Positions 53,560-63,327 are shown, counted from the stretch's first letter. The stretch: 64,000 nt of DNA from Verrucomicrobiota bacterium (GCA_023433275.1 JAEZDN010000021.1:124001-188000), one strand, 5' to 3'. The notes: generated by a model from the letters alone, not told the origin. Program-made: numbers and translations.

Positions 53560-53877
53560 TTAATTAAACGACTTGCCGCAGCCGCACGTGCTCTGCGCAT
53601 TCGGGTTTCGAATCTCGAAACCCTTCCCCTGCAGGCCGTCGTCGAAATCAATGGTCGTGCCGTTCAGGTATGCCAGGCTCGTCGGATCCAACAACACCTG
53701 CACTCCCTCCGTTTCAAACGTCTGGTCATCCGCCTTGGGCAAGTCGAACGACATGCCGTATTGAAATCCCGAGCATCCGCCACCCTCGACGAAAACGCGC
53801 AGTTTCTTCTGCGCATCCCCCTGGGCGGCATGCATCGTCTGCACTTGCCGTGCGGCGCGTGACGTAAGGCTGATCAT
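53560..53877 (-). CDS. A-type Fe-S cluster carrier (IscA/ErpA family)
   Basis: 105 aa. It starts MISLTSRAARQVQTM and contains GGGCSGFQYGMSFD (C35) and STCGCGKSFN (C98, C100), the three conserved cysteines of A-type scaffold/carrier proteins. It passes Fe-S clusters to apo-enzymes. No isc or suf cluster is adjacent. The ATG 53877 is the clear start. The kinase gene runs divergently, with no gene between. Confidence 0.92.
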   Translation of the reverse strand: MISLTSRAARQVQTMHAAQGDAQKKLRVFVEGGGCSGFQYGMSFDLPKADDQTFETEGVQVLLDPTSLAYLNGTTIDFDDGLQGKGFEIRNPNAQSTCGCGKSFN

Positions 53878-54010
53878 GGCGCGCAACCTAGGCGCGCGAT
53901 TTCCGCTGTCAACCTGCCCGTCTTCCCGCCCGCGCAAGTTCGAAGCAGGAACCGTGCAATATTCTCGCAGAACTCTTGCCACCACCCGGCGGCGCCGCTT
54001 TTCTTCGCTC

Positions 54011-54994
54011 GTGTCAGCACTCAAAAACATCTTTTCCGAACTCGAGTATGACCTGACCCGCAAGCTCGCGGAGGGCGGCATGGGCGTGGTGTACGAGGCC
54101 ACCCAAAAGGGCTCCGGCAATTTTCGCAAGGTGGTAGCCATCAAACTGATCCGGGAGGAATATTCCAGCATCCCCGAGTTCCAGAAGAACTTCATCGGCG
54201 AGGCGCGCCTGGTCGCCGATCTCATCCACACCAACATCGTCCAGACCTACCACCTCGGCCAGATCGGCGGACAATATTTCATGACCATGGAATTCGTCCG
54301 CGGCGTGAATCTGGAGCAGTTCATCGAGCGCCATGCCGAGCTCGGTCGCGCCGTCCCGATCGACATGGCCGTCTTCATTGCATCCCGCGTCTGCCGCGGG
54401 TTGAACTACGCCCACAACAAGCGCGACGCGGAGGGCCGCCTGCTTGGCATCGTCCATCGCGACGTGAACCCGAAAAATGTCATGCTCGCCGTGGAGGGCG
54501 ACGTGAAGCTCACCGACTTCGGCATCGCGAAGGCCCTCGACCTGATGTACAACGAGGAGGGCAAGGTGATCCCGGGCAAGGACGAGTACCTGTCCACCGA
54601 GGGCGCCAGCTACGCCGTCACCGACGGCCGCTCCGATCTCTTTTCCCTCGGCATCGTGCTCACCGAGACCCTGCTTGGTCGCAACATCTTCCGCGGCTCC
54701 AGCCGGCTCGAGTCCCGCCGCAACATCCTCACGATGCCCCTCCCGCGGTTCGCTTCCCTCCGCGCCGACATCGACCCCAAGCTCGAGGGCATTCTCGCCC
54801 GCATCCTCCAGCGCGACCGCGACCGCCGCTACCAGTCGGCCTACGAGCTCCTCACCGATCTCGAGCTCTACCTTTACAGCGATCGCTACGGCCCCACCAA
54901 CGAAAAGCTCGCCGTCTACCTGGCCGAGATTTTCCCCCCGGAAAAGCCCGGGTCGGTGCCGTCCTTTCCCACCACGTTCCAGGCTCGCGCATAA
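54011..54994 (+). CDS. Hanks-type Ser/Thr protein kinase with atypical activation segment
   Basis: 327 aa from GTG 54011. The glycine loop is LAEGGMGVVYEA, VAIK carries the ATP lysine (K45), helix C has E64, the catalytic loop is IVHRDVNPKN (D151, N156) and the metal motif is D169-F-G. The segment after DFG (KALDLMYNEEGKVIPGKDEY, then LSTEGASYAVTDGRSDLFSLG) lacks the usual GTxxYMAPE sequence, although DLFSLGIVLTE follows normally. The kinase looks catalytically equipped but with altered substrate docking or activation. No membrane helix or sensor domain is present. rpoN follows 21 bases after its stop, suggesting one transcript. An in-frame ATG at 53876 overlaps the IscA-type start and is less likely. 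Confidence 0.85.
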   Translation: MSALKNIFSELEYDLTRKLAEGGMGVVYEATQKGSGNFRKVVAIKLIREEYSSIPEFQKNFIGEARLVADLIHTNIVQTYHLGQIGGQYFMTMEFVRGVNLEQFIERHAELGRAVPIDMAVFIASRVCRGLNYAHNKRDAEGRLLGIVHRDVNPKNVMLAVEGDVKLTDFGIAKALDLMYNEEGKVIPGKDEYLSTEGASYAVTDGRSDLFSLGIVLTETLLGRNIFRGSSRLESRRNILTMPLPRFASLRADIDPKLEGILARILQRDRDRRYQSAYELLTDLELYLYSDRYGPTNEKLAVYLAEIFPPEKPGSVPSFPTTFQARA

Positions 54995-55015
54995 CGGGCC
55001 CACCCTCATGACCGA

Positions 55016-56473
55016 ATGAGCGGCCCCGGACTCAGCCACAGCTTCCAGCAGCGGCAGACCCAGCAATTGATGCTGGCGCCGCAGATGCGGCAATCCCTCA
55101 AGATCCTGCAGGTCGCCGCGCTGGACCTCCGCGCCACCATCCAGGAGGAACTCCAGGCCAATCCCACCCTCGAGGAGCTTCCGATGGACGATGTCAGCCT
55201 CGAGAAGGACGCCCGCAGCGGTGACGAATCCTCCGGCCATGACGCGGACCCGCGCGAGGAAATGAATTTTTCCCAGGACCTGCAGATGCTCGAACGCATC
55301 GGCCAGGACTGGCGCGACCACATGTCCGACGCCGGCGGCGTTCGCCAGACCACCAGCGAGGAGGACGAGCGCCGGCAGCACTTCTACGACTCGCTCACCA
55401 CCGAGACGTCCCTGCAACAGCACCTCATGGAGCAGGCCGAGATGGCCGACTGCTCCGCCCCCACCCACGAGGCGCTCCGCTATCTCATCGGCAGCCTGGA
55501 TGATCGCGGCTACCTGACCTCCACCCTTCCCGATCTCGCCCTGCTCAGCAACCTGCCCCTCGAGGTCGTGCAGGCCGCCGCGAAACTCCTGAAGACCTTC
55601 GATCCGCCCGGCATCGGCGCGGAAAACCTCGGCGACTGCCTCCTCATCCAGCTCAACCACCAGGGCCGCGGCAAGACCGTCGCCGCCCGCATCGTGCGCG
55701 ATCATTTCGACCTCCTCGTGCGCCGACGCATTCCGGACCTTTCCCGCAAGATGGGCCTTTCCCCCGAGATTATCCAGGATGCCATCGGGATCATCGGCAC
55801 CCTCGATCCCGCGCCCGGCCGGCGCTTCGCCGATGACTCGAACCGCGTCGTCGTGCCGGATGTCACCGTCGAAAACGACAACGGCGAATGGGTCATCCAC
55901 CTGAATCAGGATTACATTCCCCGCCTGCGCCTCAGCGGCACCTACCGCGAACTCATCGCCAAGGGCAAGCTCAGCAAGCAGGAGAGCGATTACCTCCGGG
56001 AAAAACTCCGTTCGGGCAAGTTCATCATCAACGCCATCGAGCAGCGCCAGCGCACGATCGAGCGCATCACCCGCGAGATCATCAAGCACCAGAGCGAGTT
56101 CTTCGCCGAGGGCGTCTCCAAGCTCAAGCCGCTCACGATGACCCAGATCGCCGACATCATCGGCGTGCACGAAACCACCGTCAGCCGCGCCCTCGCCAAC
56201 AAGTACATCAAGACCCCGCACGGCGTCTTCGAGATGAAGTTCTTCTTCACCTCGGGCTACCAGTCCGAGGCGGGCGCCTCCGTCGCCAACACGAGCGTGA
56301 AGGAAATGATCGCCGACATCATCGCCGGCGAGGATCCGGGCGCGCCGCGCAGCGATCAGGAAATTGTCGGCCTCCTCCAGGAAAAGGGCCTCAAGATCGC
56401 CCGGCGCACCGTCGCCAAGTATCGCGAGGAACTCGGCCTCCTCCCCAGCAATCTCCGTCGTCGCTACGACTAG
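55016..56473 (+). CDS. rpoN: RNA polymerase sigma-54 factor
   Basis: 485 aa. Region I is Gln/Leu-rich (LSHSFQQRQTQQLMLAPQMRQSL), followed by an acidic linker, the core-binding domain (YLTSTLPDLALLSNLPLEVV) and DNA-binding domain (TMTQIADIIGVHETTVSRALANKYIKTPHGVFEMKFFF). The RpoN box ARRTVAKYREELGL near the C-terminus is intact. Sigma-54 needs ATP-dependent enhancer-binding proteins, none of which is encoded nearby. It lies 21 bases after a kinase gene, an unusual partner. A three-codon ATG-ACC-GAA-TGA frame at 55008 ends overlapping the rpoN ATG. Confidence 0.95.
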   Translation: MSGPGLSHSFQQRQTQQLMLAPQMRQSLKILQVAALDLRATIQEELQANPTLEELPMDDVSLEKDARSGDESSGHDADPREEMNFSQDLQMLERIGQDWRDHMSDAGGVRQTTSEEDERRQHFYDSLTTETSLQQHLMEQAEMADCSAPTHEALRYLIGSLDDRGYLTSTLPDLALLSNLPLEVVQAAAKLLKTFDPPGIGAENLGDCLLIQLNHQGRGKTVAARIVRDHFDLLVRRRIPDLSRKMGLSPEIIQDAIGIIGTLDPAPGRRFADDSNRVVVPDVTVENDNGEWVIHLNQDYIPRLRLSGTYRELIAKGKLSKQESDYLREKLRSGKFIINAIEQRQRTIERITREIIKHQSEFFAEGVSKLKPLTMTQIADIIGVHETTVSRALANKYIKTPHGVFEMKFFFTSGYQSEAGASVANTSVKEMIADIIAGEDPGAPRSDQEIVGLLQEKGLKIARRTVAKYREELGLLPSNLRRRYD

Positions 56474-56533
56474 CCCCGGGCCGGTCGCGGGACCGAGCCG
56501 ATCAACAACCCGCCGACCGCGAGCCGCGTCCCG

Positions 56534-58330
56534 CTATTTCCGACCTTTCAACCAGGACTGAATGTCGGCGAGCGGTCTCGTGTTCACCACGCTTCCCTTC
56601 TCCAGCCAGCCCTTGCGCGCCGCGCCGACGCCGGTTCGAAAGAATTCCAATTGGCTCACGCGATGCGCGTCGGGATTGATCGACGTGAGCAGGCCCTTCC
56701 CGGCCGCCTTTCGCCAATGGCGCCAGTCCATGTCGAGCCGGTACGGGTTCGCGTTGATCTCAATCGCCACGCCATTCGCGATCGCCGCGTCGATGACCTT
56801 TTCCGCATCCACGTCGTACCCTTCACGCTCCAACAGCAGCCGCCCCGTGAGGTGCGCGAGCATCGTCACGTGCGGCTGCTCGATGGCCCGGATGATACGT
56901 TTGGTCATCGTTTCCCGGTCCTGGCGGAACGACGAATGGATCGAGACCACCACGTAATCCAGCTGCGCCAGGATCTCCGGGCCAAAATCAAGCCGCCCGT
57001 CCGGCAGGATGTCGCACTCCGTCCCCGCAAATACCCAGGTCTTGAATTTCCGCGATTCATTCAACCGCCGGATCATCGCGACCTGGTCGAGCAGCCGCCC
57101 CTCGTCCAGCCCCCGCGCCTGCACGCTGGATTTTGAATGATCCGCAATCCCGAGGTACTCGAATCCCAGTGCCTCCGCCGCCGCCGTCATTTCCTCGAGC
57201 GTGTTATGGCCGTCCGACGCCGTCGTGTGATTGTGAAACACGCCGCGAATCTCGGCTTCCTCCACGAGCCGGGGCAGCGCTCCCTGTTCCGCCGCCTCGA
57301 TCTCCCCCAAACTTTCACGCAATTCCGGCGGAATAAAATCCAAGCCCAATGCCCGGAACAATTCCGCCTCGCTGCGAATTGGTCCGACTCCCTCGGCTTC
57401 GCCTTTCCGGAGCGCGGGCTTCACTTCGTCGGCTTTTTCCGTCGGTCCGTGTTTCTGGTCCGCGGGAAACAGCCCCCACTCGCTGAGGCTCAGGCCTCGC
57501 GCCAGGGCGCGCTGCCGCATCTGCACGTTGTGATCCTTCGAGCCCGTCAGGTGGTGCAGGGTGAACACAAATTGCTCGGGCGGCACCAGCCGCAGGTCCG
57601 CCTGCAGGCCCGACTTCAGTCGCACGCTGGCCTTCGATTCCCCCTGAGCCGTGATCTCCTGCACTTCCGGCTGGGACACGAACCACGCCACCACCGGCGC
57701 GTGATCCGTCGTGGCCACGAGAAAATCCAGGTCGCCCACCGTTTCCATCCGGCGTCGCATGCTCCCACACGACTCGACTTGCTGCACCGCCGGCAGGCTC
57801 CTCAATCCCGCCAGGATCGGCGCGGCGGCCTCCGACGCGGAAATCCACAGGTGCCGCCGTCCATACGCCTCGCGGTTGCGAATTCCCTGCAGGATTTTTT
57901 CCTGGGTCTTGGCGCCAAACCCCTCGAGTTCCGCGACCTTCCCGGCCACGCACGCGGCCTGCAGCGCGGCGATCGACTCGATCCCGAGCTTGTCGTGCAA
58001 CGCTTTCACCTTCTTCGGGCCGACGCCGGGAATGGACATCAGCTCCAGCAACCCCGGCGGCAACGACGCCTTCAACTTCTCGAAAAACTCCAGTTTTCCG
58101 GTCGTGCCCAGCTCCGTGATTTTTTGCACCAGCGCTTCCCCCAGGCCTTTGACTTCGCCGAGCGAACCTTCCGCCATCCGGCGCTGAAGCTCCTCCTCCG
58201 GCATCGCCTCCACGACCCGCGCCCCGGTCTGGTAGGCGCGCGTCTTGAACGGGTTCTCCCCCTTCAATTCCAACAACACCCCGATCTCGGTCAGCACCGC
58301 GGCAATTTCGGATTTCGTCATCGAGCTCAT
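56534..58330 (-). CDS. polX: DNA polymerase/3'-5' exonuclease PolX
   Basis: 598 aa. N-terminal helix-hairpin-helix region (GLGEALVQKI, LMSIPGVGPKKVKALHD), then a family X polymerase palm (SCGSMRRRMETVGDLDFLVATTD with the catalytic GDLD, and KSGLQADLRLV), and a C-terminal PHP exonuclease domain (GVFHNHTTASDG, YLGIADHS, INANPYRLDMDWRHW, SINPDAHR). It acts in gap filling and base excision repair in bacteria such as Bacillus and Deinococcus. Starts at 58330 or 58321 are equally plausible. menE follows upstream with 53 bases between. Confidence 0.93.
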   Translation of the reverse strand: MSSMTKSEIAAVLTEIGVLLELKGENPFKTRAYQTGARVVEAMPEEELQRRMAEGSLGEVKGLGEALVQKITELGTTGKLEFFEKLKASLPPGLLELMSIPGVGPKKVKALHDKLGIESIAALQAACVAGKVAELEGFGAKTQEKILQGIRNREAYGRRHLWISASEAAAPILAGLRSLPAVQQVESCGSMRRRMETVGDLDFLVATTDHAPVVAWFVSQPEVQEITAQGESKASVRLKSGLQADLRLVPPEQFVFTLHHLTGSKDHNVQMRQRALARGLSLSEWGLFPADQKHGPTEKADEVKPALRKGEAEGVGPIRSEAELFRALGLDFIPPELRESLGEIEAAEQGALPRLVEEAEIRGVFHNHTTASDGHNTLEEMTAAAEALGFEYLGIADHSKSSVQARGLDEGRLLDQVAMIRRLNESRKFKTWVFAGTECDILPDGRLDFGPEILAQLDYVVVSIHSSFRQDRETMTKRIIRAIEQPHVTMLAHLTGRLLLEREGYDVDAEKVIDAAIANGVAIEINANPYRLDMDWRHWRKAAGKGLLTSINPDAHRVSQLEFFRTGVGAARKGWLEKGSVVNTRPLADIQSWLKGRK

Positions 58331-58383
58331 CACCCGTCGATGCCTACCCGTAACCCCCGTTTCGTCCACCCCGAATCAATACT

Positions 58384-59634
58384 TCATTTCCCTCCCAGGC
58401 CGGCAGCATGAATCGCAACCAATTCCTGCACCCGCGCCCGGTTCACTTTTCCCGCGTCATTCAGCGGCCACTCCGCAAGGGGGATGTACCGCTTCGGTCG
58501 TTTCCAGGGCGACAACCCGCGGCCGGCCGCCCCTTCGACCTTCGCCGGGTCAAACTCCTGCTTTGCCGGATACGCCGCTACCACCGCCTGTCCCCATTCC
58601 TCATCCGGCACACCCACGACCACGATCTCCGCGCACGCCCCGGTATCGCGCAACACTGCTTCGACCTCCGCGGGATGCACTTTTTCCCCGCCAGTAATGA
58701 TGACCGCATCGGCCCGGCCCCGCACGTGCAGGTGGCCGCGCTCATCAAGGCATCCCAGATCCGCGGTGCCAAAGTCGCCCGCTTCGCGCCACGCCGGAAA
58801 ATAACCGCGAAAGAGCGAATCGCCCCCAACTGAGATCATCCCCTCCGCCGACACCGCAACGCGCGCATGGGGCAGCGCGGTGCCACAACTCCGGACGCCG
58901 GCGAGGAATTCCTCCGGACGCAAGGCCGCGGCCATCGCCAGCGTCTCGGTCATGCCATAACCCGTCGAAACTCGCATCCCCGCCGCCGCCGCACGGTCCA
59001 GCAGCCCCGCCGTGGCCGGCGCGCCCCCGAGAAACAGGATGCGAAACTGCGCCAGCCACTCGGTCGCGGCGCGATGTCGCATCAGGCGCTCGAGCTGCGT
59101 CGGCACCAGCGAGATCACCCATCCCTGCGCCCGGGCGGGCAGCGTGGGAACCGCCCCGGCTTCCACCGCTTTCCAATCCACCTCAATATGGTCACCGCCG
59201 GTCAGGACGCTCCGCAGCCAGGCCATCAGCCCGCTCACATGATGGAGCGGCAGCATCCCGACCGCATTGACCCGCTTCAGCCCGAAATGTCGCACGAATC
59301 CCCCGACCGCCGCCTCGACCGTATCCTGATCATGCCGGGCAAACTTCAGCCGCCCCGAGCTTCCTCCCGTCGGAATCATCAACCATCCTCGTTCAGCCTC
59401 TGGCGTTCCGCGGCCCGCTTCCCCTTCCATCAACCGCGCCACCTGCTCCCGCTCGGGGGCACCCCACGCCGGGTCACCCAGGAACACCGCGCCCGTTCCC
59501 GCCGCCGCCTCGGCAAAACGAGCCATGAATCGCCGTGGGGCCGATTCGCAGACCATCATCGGTCCAGCCGGACGCGGGGCCGCTCCGTCGCCGCGCCACG
59601 CCGCGAGCTTCTGACTGAATTCAAGACGTGTCAT
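58384..59634 (-). CDS. menE: o-Succinylbenzoate-CoA ligase (MenE-like acyl-CoA synthetase)
   Basis: 416 aa, AMP-forming synthetase. P-loop MIPTGGSSGRLKFARH, LPLHHVSGLMAW, A5-type STGYGMTETLAMA and core GRADAVIITGGEKVHPAEVE, then the C-terminal lysine region LNDAGKVNRARV. At 416 aa it is shorter than general acyl-CoA synthetases, typical for MenE. Its partner menC is 31 bases upstream. It activates o-succinylbenzoate to its CoA ester in menaquinone synthesis. Confidence 0.85.
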   Translation of the reverse strand: MTRLEFSQKLAAWRGDGAAPRPAGPMMVCESAPRRFMARFAEAAAGTGAVFLGDPAWGAPEREQVARLMEGEAGRGTPEAERGWLMIPTGGSSGRLKFARHDQDTVEAAVGGFVRHFGLKRVNAVGMLPLHHVSGLMAWLRSVLTGGDHIEVDWKAVEAGAVPTLPARAQGWVISLVPTQLERLMRHRAATEWLAQFRILFLGGAPATAGLLDRAAAAGMRVSTGYGMTETLAMAAALRPEEFLAGVRSCGTALPHARVAVSAEGMISVGGDSLFRGYFPAWREAGDFGTADLGCLDERGHLHVRGRADAVIITGGEKVHPAEVEAVLRDTGACAEIVVVGVPDEEWGQAVVAAYPAKQEFDPAKVEGAAGRGLSPWKRPKRYIPLAEWPLNDAGKVNRARVQELVAIHAAGLGGK

Positions 59635-59665
59635 GTTCGTTCAAATCAGGGTCGACTTCGCGAAT

Positions 59666-60721
59666 TCAAACTTCACCCGCGCTCCTCCACAACGCTTCAG
59701 GATCCACCCCGCCATTCCATGCGGCGTCCAGCATGGGTCCCGCCGCGGGGCCGTCCCAACGCCGGTCGCCGAACAAATCCCCCACCCCGAATCCGGGTGA
59801 ACGTTTCAACATTCCTCGAAGATGCCCGGCCGCAAAACGCAGGATCTGCGCCCGTCCCAACGCGGTCTCGATCGCACTCGACAGCACCACATCCGGTGAC
59901 GTCCCCGCATGCCAATCCGCCAGTTCCGCCATCGGGCCCGCCAGCGCCGGTTTGATCACAAACACCCCCGGCCAGCCACGCGCCTGCCATTCTCGCGCCT
60001 GCGACAAACGCACCACGGATTCGTCCAACGCCAGCTTCACGGGGTAATCCAGCGCCAGCCCCAACAGCCCGTCTCCATCCCCCGGCGCCACCGGCTGCTC
60101 CACAAATTCCACCGGACGCTCCGCACAACGCTCCAACCATCGCGTCGCCTGCCTTCGCGTCCACGCTCCATTTGCGTCCAACCGAAGCTTCGCATACGCC
60201 GGCAACCGCTCGATCAGCTCATCCAGCATCCCCAGTTCCTGGTCCAAATCGCCCACGCCCACCTTCCATTTGAAAGACAACCAGCCAGCCTCGAGGCGTT
60301 CCATCAGCATCGTCACCGCCCCGCGGCCCGCCGGCAACAACGCCGTCAAGGGCACGCGCCATCCCGTCGATTCCAGCGGACCGCCTTCCACCTTGTCCCC
60401 GGTTGGTCCGTCATCCGGATCCGTTCCAAGCGCGCGCAGCGCCTCCGCGAGCGCGAACCGCACGCACCCCATTCGCTCCGGCACGTCCGCCAGCGCCGAC
60501 TCGTCGACACGGTCGCCCCACTTCGCACAAATTTCCTCCGCCTCGGCGAGCGTCTCGGTGCCAAACCAGGGAATCGGCGCGATTTCCCCGAAGCCGAGCC
60601 GCCCCCGCACGTCCTCCACGCGCAACAAAATTCCCTCGCGCTCCGCCCACAGGCCATGCGCCGTGCGCAACGGAACGCGCAACGGCAGCCGGTAGTGCCG
60701 ATAGGAAAAGAGATGCCTCAT
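59666..60721 (-). CDS. menC: o-Succinylbenzoate synthase
   Basis: 351 aa, enolase superfamily. Catalytic residues line up: K151-W-K153 (SFKWKVG), D182 (LRLDANGAW), E208 (EFVEQP), D233 (LALDESV) and K257 (VFVIKPAL), with PIPWFGTETLAEA in the capping domain. It dehydrates SHCHC to o-succinylbenzoate. With menE just downstream it forms a menC-menE pair; the remaining men genes (menF, menD, menB) lie outside the window. ATG 60721 (MRHLFSYRHY) is preferred over 60781. Confidence 0.88.
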   Translation of the reverse strand: MRHLFSYRHYRLPLRVPLRTAHGLWAEREGILLRVEDVRGRLGFGEIAPIPWFGTETLAEAEEICAKWGDRVDESALADVPERMGCVRFALAEALRALGTDPDDGPTGDKVEGGPLESTGWRVPLTALLPAGRGAVTMLMERLEAGWLSFKWKVGVGDLDQELGMLDELIERLPAYAKLRLDANGAWTRRQATRWLERCAERPVEFVEQPVAPGDGDGLLGLALDYPVKLALDESVVRLSQAREWQARGWPGVFVIKPALAGPMAELADWHAGTSPDVVLSSAIETALGRAQILRFAAGHLRGMLKRSPGFGVGDLFGDRRWDGPAAGPMLDAAWNGGVDPEALWRSAGEV

Positions 60722-60924
60722 GCCGGCCTGCAATTCATCACTCCGCCTCAAAAACGCCAAACCCCAAATGCCGATTCCCATGGCGGGTCTCCTCCTCCCG
60801 CGTCACCAGGCCGCCAGCTTCCCCTCGGCAATCCGCCTGCGACAAACGCAAACCCGCGCGCCCTGTTTGCCTTTTCCCCCATCCAAGGTTTCCCTGCCCT
60901 GCCACTTCAATTGATCCCTTCCCC

Positions 60925-61455
60925 ATGAAACACTATAGCTTCTCGGACACCTTCCGCTCCCTCTTCGATCAGGCCGTCAAACTTTACGCATCGGGGATCA
61001 CCGACCAGCAGAAATTCTTCACCGCCGACGAACGCGCCTGGCTCGCGGCCAACGGGCTCAGCGTCCAAAATCTCTTCGACTACGCCGAGGACCAACAGGG
61101 CTATGGCGAACCGGGTTACGACCGCGCCCTCGCCATCGAACTCGTTCGCCGCGACTACTTCCTCAACGTCCAGCACGGCAAGGCATCCACCCACGTGATC
61201 GATGCCAGCTCGATGCCGGCCAAGACCGACGCCGTGAACGGCATCGCCTGGCTCCCCCGCCTCCTCCCCAAGGCCAAGGCGAAACTCCGCGGCGAGCTGC
61301 CTTCGAACCTCATGTACTGCTGCGGCGGCGACCGTCAGTTTTTCCAGAAACACGACATCCACCCCGCCGAATTCCTGAGTCTGATCTGGCGAAACTTCGA
61401 CAACGACCAAGCCACCATCGATTGGGTCACCAAGCGCAGCACCGCCTCGAAGTAG
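60925..61455 (+). CDS. DUF5069 family protein
   Basis: 176 aa without signal or membrane segment. It starts MKHYSFSDTFRSLFDQAVKLY; the body has WLPRLLPKAKAKLRGELPSNLMYCCGGDRQFFQKHDIHPAEFLSLIW cut here into shorter recognisable parts: WLPRLLPKAKAKLRGELP, then CCGGDRQFF, then HPAEFLSLIW. This pattern corresponds, as I recall, to DUF5069, a family common in Verrucomicrobia with no assigned function. It diverges from menC with a 203-base gap. Confidence 0.7.
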   Translation: MKHYSFSDTFRSLFDQAVKLYASGITDQQKFFTADERAWLAANGLSVQNLFDYAEDQQGYGEPGYDRALAIELVRRDYFLNVQHGKASTHVIDASSMPAKTDAVNGIAWLPRLLPKAKAKLRGELPSNLMYCCGGDRQFFQKHDIHPAEFLSLIWRNFDNDQATIDWVTKRSTASK

Positions 61456-62048
61456 TCCCCAAGGGAAACCTTCCCTCACCTCCTGGAGCCGGGGCGCCCT
61501 CGCCCCGGTCGGACCGGCCCGGGGGCGGGCCGGCTCCAGGCGACCGACACCAGCACGAGAGAAAGATTACGATTAAGAGAAAGAGAACGAGGTAGACAGC
61601 GAGCGGCTGCTGGAGCTGTAGGGGCGCAGTCTTGCTGCGCCCTCCGATCGCGGGGGATCCACAAACCCAAGGGCGCAGCAAGTCTGCGCCCCTACAAAAA
61701 AAAACATCCCTGAGCGCGAACGACCTCGCCCACGGAGGGCGGAATGCCGGGTGAGGGCACCCGGCCCACAATTTTGAAGGTTGGGCGAATCCTCGGGATG
61801 AGCCCGTGACGGGCGCAGCGACGCGAGTGGGGGGCCTCGGTGTCGGCCCCTTTCCTCTTTCTCTTTATCTTTCTCGTTCTCTCTCTCGTTCTCTCTCCGG
61901 TTCTGATCGTGGCTCTGGGTGGAGCCGGAGCGCCCTCGCCCCGGTTCATCCGTGCCGACTCAGGGATTGCCACATCCCGTCGCCGTGCCATTTCCACAGG
62001 AACGAGGCGCCAACTCCCGGGTGCTTTCCGGGGCCTTCCCTTCTCGTC
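61456..62048. repeat. 593-base repeat island (TGGAGCCGG, GTAGGGGCGCAG and purine-rich repeats)
   Basis: No gene is supported. From left: an 11-bp inverted pair CCTGGAGCCGG (61482-61492) / CCGGCTCCAGG (61530-61540) around an 8-4-8 hairpin CCGGGGCG-CCCT-CGCCCCGG (61489-61508); a purine-rich tract (61557-61592); a 26-base inverted pair GTAGGGGCGCAGTCTTGCTGCGCCCT (61618-61643) / its complement with one mismatch (61670-61695), each arm a hairpin; the 8-4-8 hairpin GCCGGGTG-AGGG-CACCCGGC (61746-61765); a pyrimidine-rich tract complementary in style to the purine tract (61853-61903); and a second GGAGCCGGAGCGCCCTCGCCCCGG (61921-61944). Confidence 0.75.
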
Positions 62049-62495
62049 ATGAAAATCTTCCCTTGGATTATTCTGATCGTGATCGCGGCCGCCCTTCTGC
62101 TCGTGCCGCTCCTGGGCAAGGCCAAGGCATCCCCCATCGAGGTCCGGCAAATCACACCAGAAGACGGCGAAATTCTCGAGGAATGGATCCGTGTCACCGC
62201 CGAAAAAGACGTCCTGGGCGTCAATGCCACGCGTTCGGCCGGAAAATGGAACTGGACGATCTTCATCTCCGCCGCGGAGTTCGTACGTGGAGATCCCCTC
62301 GCCGCCCGCCTGGATCGCGACATCACCGCCGCGCTTTCCCAAGTGAAGGGCGTGACCGCCGTGGCTCGCGAGGACACCGAAGTCTGGTTGGTGCAGGGCC
62401 AGGGTGCCGCTGGGGCCGACCTGGTGCGCGCATGCGGCGAAGCGCTGGACCGCCTCGCGCCCGAAATTCGCGATCACCTGAAAAAACTGCACTAA
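62049..62495 (+). CDS. Small membrane-anchored hypothetical protein
   Basis: 148 aa. One N-terminal helix (FPWIILIVIAAALLLVPLLG) is followed by a soluble alpha/beta domain (IEVRQITPEDGEILEEWIRV, WNWTIFISAAEFV, ALSQVKGVTAVAREDTEVWLV). I do not recognise it. The next gene starts 4 bases downstream, so the two probably form a unit with the molybdenum hydroxylase genes beyond. Start is ATG 62049 (MKIFPW), just after the repeat island. Confidence 0.65.
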   Translation: MKIFPWIILIVIAAALLLVPLLGKAKASPIEVRQITPEDGEILEEWIRVTAEKDVLGVNATRSAGKWNWTIFISAAEFVRGDPLAARLDRDITAALSQVKGVTAVAREDTEVWLVQGQGAAGADLVRACGEALDRLAPEIRDHLKKLH

Positions 62496-62499
62496 GCTC

Positions 62500-62775
62500 A
62501 TGCCCCTTCCCCCACATCGCGCCTGGTTTCCCGCCAAAGTCCGCGGCTGGGGCTGGGGCGCACCCACCACCTGGCAGGGACGCGTCGTCCTGGTCGCGTT
62601 CGCGATCGTCCTCGGCACCGGGCTCGTCCTACTCCGGGCGCATCCTGTTCTGGTCCGGGTCGGCTATGTGGTAGGCCTGTGTGTCTTGTTGTGCCTCGTC
62701 TGCTGGTGGAAGGGCGAGCCGCCGCGCTGGCGGGACGGCACGAACAGCGCGCCGCCCGGGTCATCGAAATCCTAG
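62500..62775 (+). CDS. Small membrane hypothetical protein (two helices)
   Basis: 91 aa. A basic, Trp-rich N-terminus (WFPAKVRGWGWGAPTTWQGR) leads to two hydrophobic segments (VVLVAFAIVLGTGLVLL; VRVGYVVGLCVLLCLVCWW) and a polar tail. It lies 4 bases after the preceding gene and 75 bases before the iron-sulfur subunit gene. The context suggests a helper, but no family is recognised. Confidence 0.6.
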   Translation: MPLPPHRAWFPAKVRGWGWGAPTTWQGRVVLVAFAIVLGTGLVLLRAHPVLVRVGYVVGLCVLLCLVCWWKGEPPRWRDGTNSAPPGSSKS

Positions 62776-62850
62776 CGCTCCCGGACGCACCTCCTTCCCC
62801 ATTTGACGCCACGGTCCTCCTGCACAGCGTGAGCGCTGCTCTTACCCCTC

Positions 62851-63323
<473 letters not shown>

Positions 63324-63327
<4 letters not shown>

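Noticed and set aside
53876..54010. ATG 53876 as start of the Ser/Thr kinase
   Set aside because: It overlaps the IscA-type start codon on the other strand and adds 45 basic residues unlike a kinase N-terminus; GTG 54011 is better.
55008..55019. Three-codon frame (Met-Thr-Glu-stop) whose stop overlaps the rpoN ATG
   Set aside because: Could be a coupling leader, but such short frames are frequent by chance and there is no ribosome binding site.
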